From: Mycolicibacterium rhodesiae JS60
GTDB taxonomy: Bacteria > Actinomycetota > Actinomycetes > Mycobacteriales > Mycobacteriaceae
Reading direction: 5' to 3'
Assembly: GCA_000230935.2 (NCBI GenBank)
Contig: AGIQ01000001.1
Location: forward strand, 744,001-808,000
Length of the DNA: 64,000 nucleotides
Shown here: one piece after another, positions 36,261-45,952 of the stretch
Numbering within the stretch: position 1 is the first letter of the stretch
Layout of the letters: the number at the start of each line of letters is the position of its first letter
Position numbers and translations under genes: made by a program
Notes under the pieces: generated by a model
Databases searched by the model: none
What the model saw: only the letters and a program-made list of their open reading frames with translations
What the model was told of the DNA's origin: nothing

Positions 36261-37112
36261 CTACTTGAGTAGCGCGACGATCTGCTCTTCGGGCGTCACC
36301 CGCGGCGCCTCAGGATCGAGCGCCTCGGTCTTGGGCAACACGGTCTCGGGATCGGCGAACTCCTTGTAGTCCTTGTCGCCGGTCAGGTGATAGAGCAGGA
36401 AACCGGTCAAAAGGGCTCGCGCCGTCTTCTGGGTCCGCCGATCCGAACCCGGCAGGCCCAACGCCGCGGCGAACCGGCGCTTCTCCGCCAGCCCCGCCGA
36501 TTCGGCCTTGCTGACGATGCGCAGCACCGAACCCTGCCAGGCGCCGGCGAGGTCCAGGGCATCGGTGCGCAGCGACTGCGCGTCATCGGGCGCGCTGAGC
36601 ACCAGGCCAGGCGTCTTCAGCGACGCTGCGGCCTCCTTGGCGGCGGGCTTGGTCACCGACGGGAACAGCGCGGCGACGGCCTTCGGCGCGCCGGCACCCG
36701 CCCCGGACAGACCCGCGGCGGCGAACACCGCCGCCGACCCTCCGACGCCATGCCCGGCGACCCCCAGCTTGGTGGGGTGCACGCTGATCTGGCCGGGGCC
36801 CAGTCGCACACCGGTGATGATGTCGAGAGTGGTGCCCAGGTCGAACGCCAGGTTCAGCACCGAGGGCGCTACGCCGCGCTCGGTGTTCGGTGCGGCGGCG
36901 ACGATGCCCCACGACGCGAGATGTTCCAGCGTCTTGAGGTAGTGGTCGACATCTGTGAGCCAATCGTGGCCGAAGGCCACACCGGGCAGATTGAAGCCCG
37001 ACGCCGGGGTGTAGACGGTGCCGGCTAACCCGGCAAAGGCCAGGTCACCGCATAGAACCTGATGTCGACCACGGCGAGTCAGCGCCGCGAAGAGCTTGCG
37101 TGTCCTGGCCAC
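36261..37112 (-). CDS. Alpha/beta-hydrolase-fold protein lacking the nucleophile serine
   Basis: A 283-residue protein of the chlorophyllase/dienelactone hydrolase-like fold (VAFGHDWLTDVDHYLKTLEHLASWG; APNTERG). The nucleophile elbow reads AGHGVGG where active members have GHSxGG, so Gly replaces the serine; no other GxSxG is seen. It is therefore probably non-catalytic, perhaps a binding or structural protein. It resembles Rv3438, which sits in the same place near glmS; whether that also lacks the Ser should be compared. It is divergent from glmS, with their starts about 55 bp apart. Confidence 0.75.
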   Translation of the reverse strand: MARTRKLFAALTRRGRHQVLCGDLAFAGLAGTVYTPASGFNLPGVAFGHDWLTDVDHYLKTLEHLASWGIVAAAPNTERGVAPSVLNLAFDLGTTLDIITGVRLGPGQISVHPTKLGVAGHGVGGSAAVFAAAGLSGAGAGAPKAVAALFPSVTKPAAKEAAASLKTPGLVLSAPDDAQSLRTDALDLAGAWQGSVLRIVSKAESAGLAEKRRFAAALGLPGSDRRTQKTARALLTGFLLYHLTGDKDYKEFADPETVLPKTEALDPEAPRVTPEEQIVALLK

Positions 37113-37166
37113 CCCACGAACCTAGTCCACGGAGGTGGCCCCGCTGCTGCACTACCCTGGATGACC

Positions 37167-39035
37167 ATGTGCGGAATCGTGGCTTACGTAGGGCATCGCC
37201 CTGCCCGCGGTGTCGTCGTCGATGCCCTGCGGCGCATGGAGTACCGCGGCTACGACTCGTCCGGGATCGCCCTGCTCGACGGTGACGGCGGCCTGACCGT
37301 GCGTCGGCGCGCCGGACGGCTGACCAACCTCGAGGAAGCGCTGGCCGAAACCGAACCGGACGCGTTGGCCGGCGTCGCCGGCATGGGCCATACCCGCTGG
37401 GCCACCCACGGCCGGCCCACCGACCGCAACGCCCACCCGCACCGCGACGCGGCCGGCAAGTTCGCCGTCGTCCACAACGGCATCATCGAGAACTTCGCCA
37501 CCCTGCGTCAGGAACTCGAGGCCGACGGTGTGGAGTTCGCCAGCGACACCGACTCCGAGGTGGCCGTGCACCTGGTCGCCCACGCTTATAAGCAGGGCCC
37601 GACCGCCGGCGACTTCCAGGCATCGGTGCTCGCGGTCCTGCGTCGGCTGGAGGGCCACTTCACCCTGGTCTTCGCCCACGCCGACGACCCCGGCACCATC
37701 ATCGCCGCCCGCCGGTCCACCCCGTTGGTGGTCGGGATCGGCGACGGCGAGATGTTCATCGGCTCGGACGTCGCCGCGTTCATCGAGTTCACCAGGGATG
37801 CCGTTGAGCTCGGCCAGGACCAGGCCGTGGCCATCACCGCCGACGGCTACCAGATCACCGACTTCAACGGCGCCGATGACACCGCGAATGCTCGTGAATT
37901 CCATATCGACTGGGATCTGTCGGCCGCCGAAAAGGGTGGCTACGAGTACTTCATGCTCAAAGAGATCGCCGAGCAGCCGGCCGCGGTCGCGGACACCCTG
38001 CTCGGCCATTTCGTCGACGGCCGCATCGTGCTCGACGAACAGCGACTGAGCGATCAGGAGTTGCGCGAGATCGACAAGGTGTTCATCGTCGCGTGCGGTA
38101 CGGCGTTCCACTCCGGGCTGCTGGCCAAGTACGCGATCGAGCACTGGACCCGCCTGCCGGTGGAAGTGGAACTCGCCAGTGAATTCAGATACCGGGACCC
38201 CGTTTTGGACCGCGGCACACTGGTGATCGCGATCTCCCAATCGGGTGAGACCGCCGACACCCTTGAAGCCGTCCGGCACGCCAAGAGCCAGAAGGCCAAA
38301 GTGCTGGCGATCTGCAACACCAACGGCAGCCAGATCCCGCGCGAAGCCGACGCCGTGCTCTACACCAGGGCAGGACCCGAGATCGGGGTCGCGGCCACCA
38401 AGACGTTCCTGGCCCAGATCGCCGCCAACTACCTCGTCGGCCTCGCGCTGGCGCAGGCCCGCGGCACCAAATACCCCGACGAGGTCGAGCGCGAGTACCA
38501 CGAGCTGGAGTCGATGCCTGATCTGGTGGCTCGCACGCTCGACCACCTGGGCCCGATCACCGAGCTGGCGCAGCGGTTCGCGTCGGCGCCGACCGTGCTC
38601 TTCCTGGGCCGCCACGTCGGCTACCCGGTGGCGCTCGAGGGTGCGCTCAAGCTCAAGGAGCTGGCCTACATGCACGCCGAAGGCTTCGCCGCCGGTGAGC
38701 TCAAGCACGGCCCGATCGCGCTGATCGACGAGGGCCTGCCCGTCATCGTGGTGATGCCGTCGCCGAAGAACGCGGCAACCCTGCACGCCAAGCTGCTGAG
38801 CAACATCCGTGAGATCCAGGCGCGCGGAGCGGTCACCATCGTCATTGCCGAGGAGGGCGACGACACGGTGCGCCCGTATGCCGACCACATCTTCGAAATA
38901 CCGGCGGTCTCAACGCTTTTCCAGCCTTTGCTGTCGACGGTCCCGCTGCAGGTGTTCGCCGCGGAGGTGGCGCGGGCCCGCGGCTACGACGTCGACAAGC
39001 CGCGCAACCTGGCCAAGTCGGTCACGGTCGAATAA
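37167..39035 (+). CDS. glmS: Glutamine-fructose-6-phosphate aminotransferase
   Basis: GlmS makes glucosamine-6-phosphate from fructose-6-phosphate and glutamine, the entry step for amino sugars. The 622-residue protein starts MCGIVAYVGH, exposing the N-terminal nucleophile Cys2 after Met removal; this fixes the start at 37167 rather than the in-frame ATG upstream. GHTRWATHG and NGIIENF belong to the glutaminase domain. Two SIS domains carry AISQSGETADT and VALEGALKLKELAYMHAEG. The C-terminus is the conserved KSVTVE. With glmM upstream this is the UDP-GlcNAc supply line. Confidence 0.97.
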   Translation: MCGIVAYVGHRPARGVVVDALRRMEYRGYDSSGIALLDGDGGLTVRRRAGRLTNLEEALAETEPDALAGVAGMGHTRWATHGRPTDRNAHPHRDAAGKFAVVHNGIIENFATLRQELEADGVEFASDTDSEVAVHLVAHAYKQGPTAGDFQASVLAVLRRLEGHFTLVFAHADDPGTIIAARRSTPLVVGIGDGEMFIGSDVAAFIEFTRDAVELGQDQAVAITADGYQITDFNGADDTANAREFHIDWDLSAAEKGGYEYFMLKEIAEQPAAVADTLLGHFVDGRIVLDEQRLSDQELREIDKVFIVACGTAFHSGLLAKYAIEHWTRLPVEVELASEFRYRDPVLDRGTLVIAISQSGETADTLEAVRHAKSQKAKVLAICNTNGSQIPREADAVLYTRAGPEIGVAATKTFLAQIAANYLVGLALAQARGTKYPDEVEREYHELESMPDLVARTLDHLGPITELAQRFASAPTVLFLGRHVGYPVALEGALKLKELAYMHAEGFAAGELKHGPIALIDEGLPVIVVMPSPKNAATLHAKLLSNIREIQARGAVTIVIAEEGDDTVRPYADHIFEIPAVSTLFQPLLSTVPLQVFAAEVARARGYDVDKPRNLAKSVTVE

Positions 39036-39050
39036 ACGCCCGCCAGTCAA

Positions 39051-39148
39051 CCGACTGTGCGCTGATGGCATCGAGTGTGCGCCAGGGGCGGAGTTTCATC
39101 CGAATTCCCGCCCTCAATGCACAGTCGGTGCCGTGAATGCACAGTCGG
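39051..39148. repeat. Nested inverted repeats downstream of glmS
   Basis: CCGACTGTGC (39051-39060) is matched by two inverted copies, GCACAGTCGG at 39119-39128 and 39139-39148. An inner GGGGCGG and CCCGCCC can pair within. The element fills most of the 177-bp gap between glmS and nnr, and could terminate glmS or be another dispersed palindromic element. Confidence 0.75.
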
Positions 39149-39212
39149 ATGGATGAATAGCCTGTCGGAGTTCCCCGCCACCGGCCGGGTCCAGCACGTA
39201 ACCTTGGTGCCG

Positions 39213-40634
39213 ATGCGGCACTACTACACGGCCGACGCGATTCGCGCCGCCGAGGCGCCCTTGCTGGCCAGCCTGCCCGATGGTGTGCTGATGCGTCGTG
39301 CCGCCTACGGTTTGGCCACCGCGATCGCCGCGGAGCTGCGTGCCCGCACCGGGGCGCTGGCCGGTCGCCACGTCTGCGCGGTCGTCGGATCGGGTGACAA
39401 CGGTGGTGACGCGCTGTGGGCGGCGACGTTGCTGCGCCGCCGTGGTGTGGGCGCGACCGCCGTCCTGCTGAACCCCGAGCGCACCCATGCCAAGGCGCTG
39501 GCGGCGTTTCGTAGCGCCGGTGGCCGGCCGGTGGAGGCCGTGCCGCCCGCGGCGGATCTGGTGATCGACGGGGTCGTGGGCATCTCGGGCAAGGGCCCGC
39601 TGCGCGAGGCCGCCGCCGCAGTGTTCGCCGCCGTGGAGGCCGCCGGCATTGCGGTGGTCGCCGTCGACATTCCCAGCGGCATCGACGTGCAGACCGGTGC
39701 GATCACCGGGCCTGCGGTGCGTGCCGCGCTCACGGTCACGTTCGGTGGTCTCAAACCCGTGCACGCGCTGGCCGACTGCGGCCGGGTAGAGCTCGTCGAC
39801 ATCGGCCTGGACCTGCCGGCCACCGACGTGCAAGGTTTCGAGGCCGCCGACGTCAAGGCCCGCTGGCCGCGACCTGGCGTCCACGACGACAAGTACAGCC
39901 AGGGCGTCACCGGCATCATGGCCGGCTCGGCGACGTATCCCGGTGCGGCGATCCTGTGCACCGGGGCCGCGGTCTGCTCGACGTCGGGCATGAAGCGTTA
40001 CGCCGGCTCCGCGGCGGCCGAGGTGGTGTCGCACTGGCCCGAGGTGGTGGCCGCGCCCAATCCGCACGCCGCGGGCCGGGTACAGGCCTGGGTGGTCGGG
40101 CCTGGTCTCGGCACTGATGAAAAGGCCTTCGGCGCTTTGACTTTCGCGCTGGGCACGGCTCTTCCGGTGGTGGTCGACGCCGACGCGCTGACCCTGCTGG
40201 CCGCCCAGCCGGACCTGGTGTCGGGTCGCAAAGCTCCGACCGTGCTGACCCCGCACGCCGGTGAGTTCGCTCGCCTGGCGGGGGCGCCGCCCGGCGAGGA
40301 CCGGGTGGCCGCCACCCGCAAGCTGGCCGACGCGTTCGGCGCCACGGTTCTGCTGAAGGGCAATGTGACCGTCATCGCCGACTCGTCCGGAGACGTTTAC
40401 CTGAACCCGGCTGGCGGATCGTGGGCGGCAACGGCAGGATCCGGTGATGTGTTGTCCGGCATGATCGGTGCGCTGCTGGCCTCCGGTCTGCCGCCCGTGG
40501 AGGCCGCCGCCGCCGCGGCCTTCGTGCACGCCCGCGCCGCCAACGCCTCGGCCGCCGACCCCGGGCCGGCGCCGGTGCCCACGTCCGCCTCGCGCATCCT
40601 CGCCCACATTCGTCAAGCCGTCGCAGAGCTGTAG
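39213..40634 (+). CDS. nnr: Bifunctional NAD(P)H-hydrate epimerase/dehydratase
   Basis: Repairs hydrated NADH and NADPH. The 473-residue protein joins an N-terminal epimerase domain (YjeF_N; VVGSGDNGGDALWAA, DIPSGIDVQTG) to a C-terminal ADP-dependent dehydratase domain (VLTPHAGEFARLAG; LLKGNVTVIAD; TAGSGDVLSGMIGALLA, where the Asp is catalytic). I chose ATG 39213 (MRHYYTADAIRAAEAPLL), the usual start of the family; earlier in-frame codons fall inside the repeat region. The position matches Rv3433c, next to gadB. Confidence 0.95.
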   Translation: MRHYYTADAIRAAEAPLLASLPDGVLMRRAAYGLATAIAAELRARTGALAGRHVCAVVGSGDNGGDALWAATLLRRRGVGATAVLLNPERTHAKALAAFRSAGGRPVEAVPPAADLVIDGVVGISGKGPLREAAAAVFAAVEAAGIAVVAVDIPSGIDVQTGAITGPAVRAALTVTFGGLKPVHALADCGRVELVDIGLDLPATDVQGFEAADVKARWPRPGVHDDKYSQGVTGIMAGSATYPGAAILCTGAAVCSTSGMKRYAGSAAAEVVSHWPEVVAAPNPHAAGRVQAWVVGPGLGTDEKAFGALTFALGTALPVVVDADALTLLAAQPDLVSGRKAPTVLTPHAGEFARLAGAPPGEDRVAATRKLADAFGATVLLKGNVTVIADSSGDVYLNPAGGSWAATAGSGDVLSGMIGALLASGLPPVEAAAAAAFVHARAANASAADPGPAPVPTSASRILAHIRQAVAEL

Positions 40635-40645
40635 AAAGGACCACT

Positions 40646-42025
40646 GTGCCCCACGTCAAATACCGTTCCCCATCGATCGCACCGGCCTATACCGGGCGGC
40701 TGTCCACCGACCCCGTTCCGTCGTTGCGGTTGCCCGACGAGGCGATGGAACCCTCTGCGGCATACCGGTTCATCCACGACGAGCTGATGCTCGACGGCAG
40801 CTCCCGGCTGAATCTCGCGACGTTCGTGACGACGTGGATGGACCCCGAGGCCGAGAAGCTGATGGCCGAGACGTTCGACAAGAACATGATCGACAAGGAC
40901 GAGTACCCGGCCACCGCGGCCATCGAGTCACGTTGTGTGGCAATGGTTGCCGACCTGTTCCACGCCGAGAACCTGCGCGACGACGACGCCGCCACCGCAG
41001 TCGGAGTGTCGACGATCGGATCGTCGGAGGCCGTGATGCTCGGCGGGCTGGCGCTGAAGTGGCGGTGGAAGGCGCGCGTCGGCGACAAGTGGAAGACCCG
41101 CACCCCCAACCTCGTGATGGGCTCCAACGTCCAGGTGGTGTGGGAGAAGTTCTGCCGCTACTTCGAAGTCGAGCCGCGTTACATCCCGATGGCCGAGGAT
41201 CGCTACGTCATCACCCCCGAGCAGGTGCTCTCCTACGTCGACGAGGACACCATCGGTGTGGTCGCCATCCTGGGCACCACCTACACCGGTGAACTGGAGC
41301 CGATCGCCGAAATCTGTGCGGCCCTGGACGAACTGGCGCAGGACAAGGGACTCGACATACCGGTACACGTCGACGCCGCCAGCGGCGGCTTCGTGGTGCC
41401 GTTCCTGCACCCCGACCTCAAGTGGGACTTCCGGCTGCCGCGGGTGGCCTCGATCAACGTCAGCGGCCACAAGTACGGCCTCACCTATCCCGGTATCGGA
41501 TTCGTGGTGTGGCGCAACGCCGATTGTCTCCCCGAAGAACTGGTGTTCCGGGTCAACTATCTCGGCGGTGACATGCCGACGTTCACGCTGAACTTCTCCC
41601 GGCCCGGCAATCAGGTGGTCGGCCAGTACTACAACTTCCTGCGCCTAGGCCGCGCCGGCTACACCCATGTGATGCAGTGCCTGTCGGGCACCGCGCGCTG
41701 GCTGTCCGATCAACTGGCGGGATGCCAGCATTTCGAGGTGATCTCCGACGGCTCCGCGATCCCGGTGGTGGCGTTCCGCCTCAGGAATGGCTTCGACTAC
41801 AACGAGTTCGACGTGTCGACAGCGCTGCGGTCCTACGGCTGGCAGGTGCCCGCCTACACGATGCCCGAAGGCGCCGAGGACATCGCGGTGCTACGAGTGG
41901 TGGTGCGCGAAGGATTCTCCGCCGACCTGGCGCGCTCGCTGTGGGAGGACCTCAACGCGGTTCTCGCGCACATGGATGCGATCAAGCCCGGCGGGTACTT
42001 CACCCAGGAACACTTCGCGCACTGA
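40646..42025 (+). CDS. gadB: Glutamate decarboxylase
   Basis: A 459-residue PLP enzyme converting glutamate to GABA with proton uptake, used in acid resistance and GABA metabolism. The PLP lysine is Lys276 in NVSGHKYGLTYPG. HVDAASGGFVVPF and LGTTYTGELEPI are typical of the family. GTG start with AAAGGA upstream, 11 bp after nnr. Stop and next start overlap (TGATG). It corresponds to Rv3432c. No glutamate/GABA antiporter is in the window. Confidence 0.95.
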   Translation: MPHVKYRSPSIAPAYTGRLSTDPVPSLRLPDEAMEPSAAYRFIHDELMLDGSSRLNLATFVTTWMDPEAEKLMAETFDKNMIDKDEYPATAAIESRCVAMVADLFHAENLRDDDAATAVGVSTIGSSEAVMLGGLALKWRWKARVGDKWKTRTPNLVMGSNVQVVWEKFCRYFEVEPRYIPMAEDRYVITPEQVLSYVDEDTIGVVAILGTTYTGELEPIAEICAALDELAQDKGLDIPVHVDAASGGFVVPFLHPDLKWDFRLPRVASINVSGHKYGLTYPGIGFVVWRNADCLPEELVFRVNYLGGDMPTFTLNFSRPGNQVVGQYYNFLRLGRAGYTHVMQCLSGTARWLSDQLAGCQHFEVISDGSAIPVVAFRLRNGFDYNEFDVSTALRSYGWQVPAYTMPEGAEDIAVLRVVVREGFSADLARSLWEDLNAVLAHMDAIKPGGYFTQEHFAH

Positions 42026-42522
42026 TGACCGACTCAGACGCAGCAGCAAAAAGGGCCAGCGGAGACGACTTCACGGCGCCGCACCTCGCGAAATACCTCG
42101 AAACCGGTGGTGCGCGAGGGCACATCGTCGACCTGAGCGGGGTTGGCGGTCGCCGTTTCACCACCCACTGCCTGATCCGCTATACCGGCCGCAAGTCGGG
42201 TCAGCGCTACATCAAGCCGCTGATCTACGGCAACTTCGGCGGTGAGATCGTGATCGTCGGTTCGAAGGGCGGGGCCGATAACCATCCGGCGTGGTACCTG
42301 AACATCCAGTCCTGCGAAACGCTGGAGGTACAGATTGCGACACAGGCGTTCGAGGCCTCGTGGCGTGAACCGGAAGGCGATGAACGGCATCAGGTGTGGG
42401 AGTACATGTGTCACCTGTATCCGCCGTACATCAGCTATCAGCAGTCCACGAGTCGACGCATTCCGCTCGTGATGCTGAATCCGCGCACGCCCACGGCGAT
42501 CTTCAGCGCACCCGCTGATTAG
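42025..42522 (+). CDS. Deazaflavin (F420)-dependent nitroreductase-family protein
   Basis: A 165-residue split beta-barrel protein of the Ddn-type family (LIRYTGRKSGQRYIKPLIYGNFGGEIVIVGSKGGADNHPAWYLNI; the KGGADNHPAWYLN core is diagnostic). Members use F420H2 to reduce quinones, nitroaromatics or other substrates. The start is ATG 42025, overlapping the gadB stop, so expression may be coupled. It is convergent with the dehydrogenase at 42503, with coding ends overlapping by 20 bp. Confidence 0.88.
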   Translation: MTDSDAAAKRASGDDFTAPHLAKYLETGGARGHIVDLSGVGGRRFTTHCLIRYTGRKSGQRYIKPLIYGNFGGEIVIVGSKGGADNHPAWYLNIQSCETLEVQIATQAFEASWREPEGDERHQVWEYMCHLYPPYISYQQSTSRRIPLVMLNPRTPTAIFSAPAD

Positions 42523-44959
42523 CCGGGTCGTAGATTGCCGTGAGCGACACGGTGATCGGGTAGGTGTCGCCGCCGACGTTGACTGCGTAGGAACCTGCCC
42601 GCACCCAGTCGGGGGTGATGACTGCGTCGTCCGGGGACCGGACGTACCCCAGCCCGACGCACGCGCCGGTGGTGGCACCCCACGCGGCCGAACTGACCTG
42701 CCCGGCAACGGCACCGTCGCGCAGGATCAGCTCACCGCCCCACAGCATCGGCTCGGCGGAATCGACGGCGAAGCTCACCAGCCGCCGGCGCGGCCCCTCG
42801 GCCTTGGCCTTCTCCACCGCCGCGCGCCCGAGGAAGTCGATGTCGGAGGAGAGCTTGCAGGCGAACAGCAGGCCGGCCTCGACGGGATTCTCGCTGGGGG
42901 TCAGTTCCCGGCCGAACGCCCGATAGCCCTTCTCCAGCCGCATCGATTCGATGGCGTAGTAGCCGCCGCGGGCGATGCCGAACCGCTCGCCGGCCGACAA
43001 CAGGTTCTCGTAGACACCCACCGCGAACTCGGCGGGAACATAGAGTTCCCAACCTAATTCGCCGACGTAGGTGATTCGGGTGGCCCGCACCGTCGCGTAG
43101 CCCAGCGAGATCAACTGGCTGGTCGCGAACGGGAAGGCGGCATCGGACAGGTCCGCATCAGTGAGGTTGGCCAGCAGCTCGCGGGATTTGGGGCCCATGA
43201 CCCCGAATACCGCCATCGACGACGTGACGTCGACCAACTCGGCGTGCGCCCCGGGGGGCAGGTTCTTGCGGATGTGGTCCTTGTCCCGCTCGGTGGTGGC
43301 CGCACTGCTGACGATCAGGTACTCTTGCGCACCGGCGCGGGTGACGGTGACGTCGGACTCGTAGGTGCCGCGCTCGTTGAGCATGCCGGTGTACACCGAC
43401 TTACCCACCGGCACAGCGACATCGGCAGTGCACAGCCACTGCAGGGCCGCCTCGGCCCCCGGTCCGGCCAGCAGGTACTTGGAGAACGAGGTCTGGTCGA
43501 AGACCGTGACACCGGTGCGTGTGCTGATCTGCTCGGCGGCCGACCACGGCAGCCAATTCTGCTTGCCCCACGAGTAGTCGATCACCGGATCGCTGCCTGG
43601 CGGGGCGAAGAAATTGGCCCGCTCCCAGCCCATCCGGCTACCGAAGTTCGCGTTTGCCTCGACCAGCAGATGGTGCACCGGTGAGCGGCGGAACGGCCGT
43701 GCGGTCGCGAGTTCGCGATTGGGCCAGGGGATCTCGTAGTGCACGCCGAGGATCTCGGCGACCCGGTCGTGCAGCCAGGCGACGTTGCCGTTGAACGGAG
43801 CGAAGCGGCGGATGTCGACGCCGGTGAGATCGGAGGTGGCCGACCCGTTGACGATCCACTCCGCCAACGCGCGCCCGGCACCGCCCGCCGAGGCGATGCC
43901 CACCGAGTTGAAGCCCGCCCCGACGAAGAAGTTCGCGCACTCGGGTGCTTCGCCGAGGATGAACTGGTTGTCCGGGGTGAAACTCTCCGGCCCGTTGTAG
44001 AGCTTCTTCAACCCGGTGTGCTCCAGCGCCGGAATCCGTAGCAGCGCATTGTTCATCAGGATTTCGAAGTGCTCCCAGTCCTCGTCGAGGAGTCGGAACT
44101 CGAACGGGTAGGGGATCTTGTCGGGAGCCACCCACGGCTTGGCCTCCGGCTCGAAGCCGCCGATGACCAGCCCGCCGACCTCTTCCTTGAAGTAGGTGTA
44201 GCCGTCGGGATCGCGCAGGATCGGCAGCTCGGGATGCACGCCGGCGATGGTCTCGGTGACCACGTAGAAATGCTCGGCGGAGTACAGCGGAACGTTCACC
44301 CCGGCCATCGCGCCGATCGCCTTGGCCCACTGGCCGGCGCAGTTGACGACGATCTCGGCTTCGATGTCGCCGGCGTCGGTGCGCACGCCGGTGGCGCGGC
44401 CTCCGGCGGTGAGCACGTCGAGCACCCGGACGTGTTCGACGACTTCGGCACCGCGCTGCCGCGCGCCCTTGGCCAACGCCATGGTCAGGTCGGTCGGGTT
44501 GGCCTTGCCGTCGGCGGGCAGCCAGATCGCGCCGACCAGATCGTCGGTCCGCATCACCGGGTAGCGCTCGAAAGCTTCGTCGGGGCTGAGCAGTTCGCAG
44601 TCCAGCTGGTAGGCGGCCGCGTTGGCGGCGGTGCGGCGCAGCTGCGTCATCCGGTCCTCGGTGCGGGCCACCGTCACGCCGCCGCACTGCTTGTAGCCGG
44701 CGCTGAGCCCCGTCTCGGCCTCCAGCTCGGCGTACAGCTGGGTGGAGTACTGCACCAGCCGGGTGCCGCTCTCCGACGCGCGCAGCTGACCGACCAGACC
44801 CGCTGCGTGCCAAGTGGTTCCACAGGACAGCTGACCTTGCTCGAGCAGCACGACATCGGTGCGGCCGAGCCTGGTCAGGTGGTAGGCGACGCTGGTGCCG
44901 ATGACGCCGCCCCCGATGATGACGATCTGGGCGCGGTCGGGCAGCTCTTGGGTCGGCAT
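42503..44959 (-). CDS. Dimethylglycine/sarcosine dehydrogenase-like FAD-GcvT protein
   Basis: An 818-residue two-part enzyme. The N-terminal DAO domain has the FAD motif IIGGGVIGTSVAYHL and His51 in CGTTWHAAG, the position of covalent FAD attachment in dimethylglycine dehydrogenase. After a linker domain (about 370-425) come GcvT domains (MGWERANFFAPPG; DQTSFSKYLLAGPGAE; GELGWELYVP; AFGRELTPSENPVEAGL). It should demethylate a methylated glycine and pass the one-carbon unit to tetrahydrofolate. It sits with a choline-kinase-like gene, a HAD phosphatase and a GntR regulator, consistent with choline or betaine catabolism. Confidence 0.9.
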   Translation of the reverse strand: MPTQELPDRAQIVIIGGGVIGTSVAYHLTRLGRTDVVLLEQGQLSCGTTWHAAGLVGQLRASESGTRLVQYSTQLYAELEAETGLSAGYKQCGGVTVARTEDRMTQLRRTAANAAAYQLDCELLSPDEAFERYPVMRTDDLVGAIWLPADGKANPTDLTMALAKGARQRGAEVVEHVRVLDVLTAGGRATGVRTDAGDIEAEIVVNCAGQWAKAIGAMAGVNVPLYSAEHFYVVTETIAGVHPELPILRDPDGYTYFKEEVGGLVIGGFEPEAKPWVAPDKIPYPFEFRLLDEDWEHFEILMNNALLRIPALEHTGLKKLYNGPESFTPDNQFILGEAPECANFFVGAGFNSVGIASAGGAGRALAEWIVNGSATSDLTGVDIRRFAPFNGNVAWLHDRVAEILGVHYEIPWPNRELATARPFRRSPVHHLLVEANANFGSRMGWERANFFAPPGSDPVIDYSWGKQNWLPWSAAEQISTRTGVTVFDQTSFSKYLLAGPGAEAALQWLCTADVAVPVGKSVYTGMLNERGTYESDVTVTRAGAQEYLIVSSAATTERDKDHIRKNLPPGAHAELVDVTSSMAVFGVMGPKSRELLANLTDADLSDAAFPFATSQLISLGYATVRATRITYVGELGWELYVPAEFAVGVYENLLSAGERFGIARGGYYAIESMRLEKGYRAFGRELTPSENPVEAGLLFACKLSSDIDFLGRAAVEKAKAEGPRRRLVSFAVDSAEPMLWGGELILRDGAVAGQVSSAAWGATTGACVGLGYVRSPDDAVITPDWVRAGSYAVNVGGDTYPITVSLTAIYDPANQRVR

Positions 44960-44975
44960 GAGTTCCTATCGGTCG

Positions 44976-45896
44976 TCAGTCGGATGCTTGTGCGTCGGCG
45001 AGCAGGCGAGGAAAGTCGGGTCCGCGGAACTCTGCGATCGCCGACTCGTAGCGTTCCATCGCCCATTCCCAGAAATCGAAATCCAAAGAGCTGGAGCCAT
45101 TCTGGATGCAGCCCCACAGCGTCCACCCATACTTGCCGATGATTCCCTGTAGGCGGGCCCGCGCCGTCTTGTGGCGCAGCCGGCGGCCGTAGTACATCGT
45201 GACGAGTTCGTCGAGCTGGTCAGTGGACAGCCCGCACTCGGCCCCGATGTTGCCCAGCTCGAAACACGGATCGTTGTTGCCGGAGTACTCGTAGTCGATC
45301 AGCCAGACCTTCTCGCCGGTGTCGACGAAGTTGCCGGCCAGCAGATCATTGTTGCAGGGCACGGTGAGGTGTTCGGATGGGCCGAGAATCCGCTTCACGG
45401 CCTGGAACTCGCGGGTGTAGTACAGGTAGTCGGTCGGGATCCGGAAGCCGCGCTCCTGCACCACCTTCAGGTAGGCGGGCTGGCGTTCGAACATGTCGAA
45501 CCGGTCGCGGAAGCGCGGTCCGGCATGCAGGGCCCGGCAGCCCGCCGCCACCCGCGCCAGCACATCGGGTCGCTGCAGATCGGCGTTGGTCAATGTGGTG
45601 CCCTCGAGGAACCCGACCAGCAGGATCCCCAGATCGGGGCGGTAGTCGATCACCGGCGCGCCGACGCCGGCCTGCTCGGCGGCCTTACTGTTGACGTACT
45701 CGTTGTCGCGGTCGATGCCGAGAAGGTTCGTCGCGTTGACGCTGCACCGGGCGACGTACGTTCCGGCCGGTGTGGTGATCTTGATGTTGCGATTGGTCAG
45801 GCCGCCGGAGAGTTCCTCGAGTTGGCGCGGCCGTCCGGCCAATACCGGCAGTTGGTCCAGCAGTGCATCCAGTTCCGGATCAGACAGGAACGGCAT
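44976..45896 (-). CDS. Choline/ethanolamine kinase-like phosphotransferase
   Basis: A 306-residue protein of the aminoglycoside phosphotransferase/choline kinase superfamily. The catalytic (Brenner-type) loop is VPCNNDLLAGNFV and the metal-binding loop WLIDYEYSGNNDPCFELGN, a spacing and sequence typical of choline kinases; GLTNRNIKI is the nucleotide-binding loop. It lies 16 bp upstream of the dehydrogenase on the same strand, so they form an operon. Likely substrate is a small methylated amine alcohol such as choline. Its promoter faces the HAD gene across 56 bp. Confidence 0.87.
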   Translation of the reverse strand: MPFLSDPELDALLDQLPVLAGRPRQLEELSGGLTNRNIKITTPAGTYVARCSVNATNLLGIDRDNEYVNSKAAEQAGVGAPVIDYRPDLGILLVGFLEGTTLTNADLQRPDVLARVAAGCRALHAGPRFRDRFDMFERQPAYLKVVQERGFRIPTDYLYYTREFQAVKRILGPSEHLTVPCNNDLLAGNFVDTGEKVWLIDYEYSGNNDPCFELGNIGAECGLSTDQLDELVTMYYGRRLRHKTARARLQGIIGKYGWTLWGCIQNGSSSLDFDFWEWAMERYESAIAEFRGPDFPRLLADAQASD

Positions 45897-45952
45897 ACAA
45901 ACATCCTCGCGCCGGAACGGGCATCGCGTCTAAAAGACTAGACTATTGGACC

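Noticed and set aside
45897..45952. DasR-like GntR operator in the choline-kinase/HAD promoter
   Set aside because: AGACTAGACT contains CTAG but is not palindromic enough to assign.
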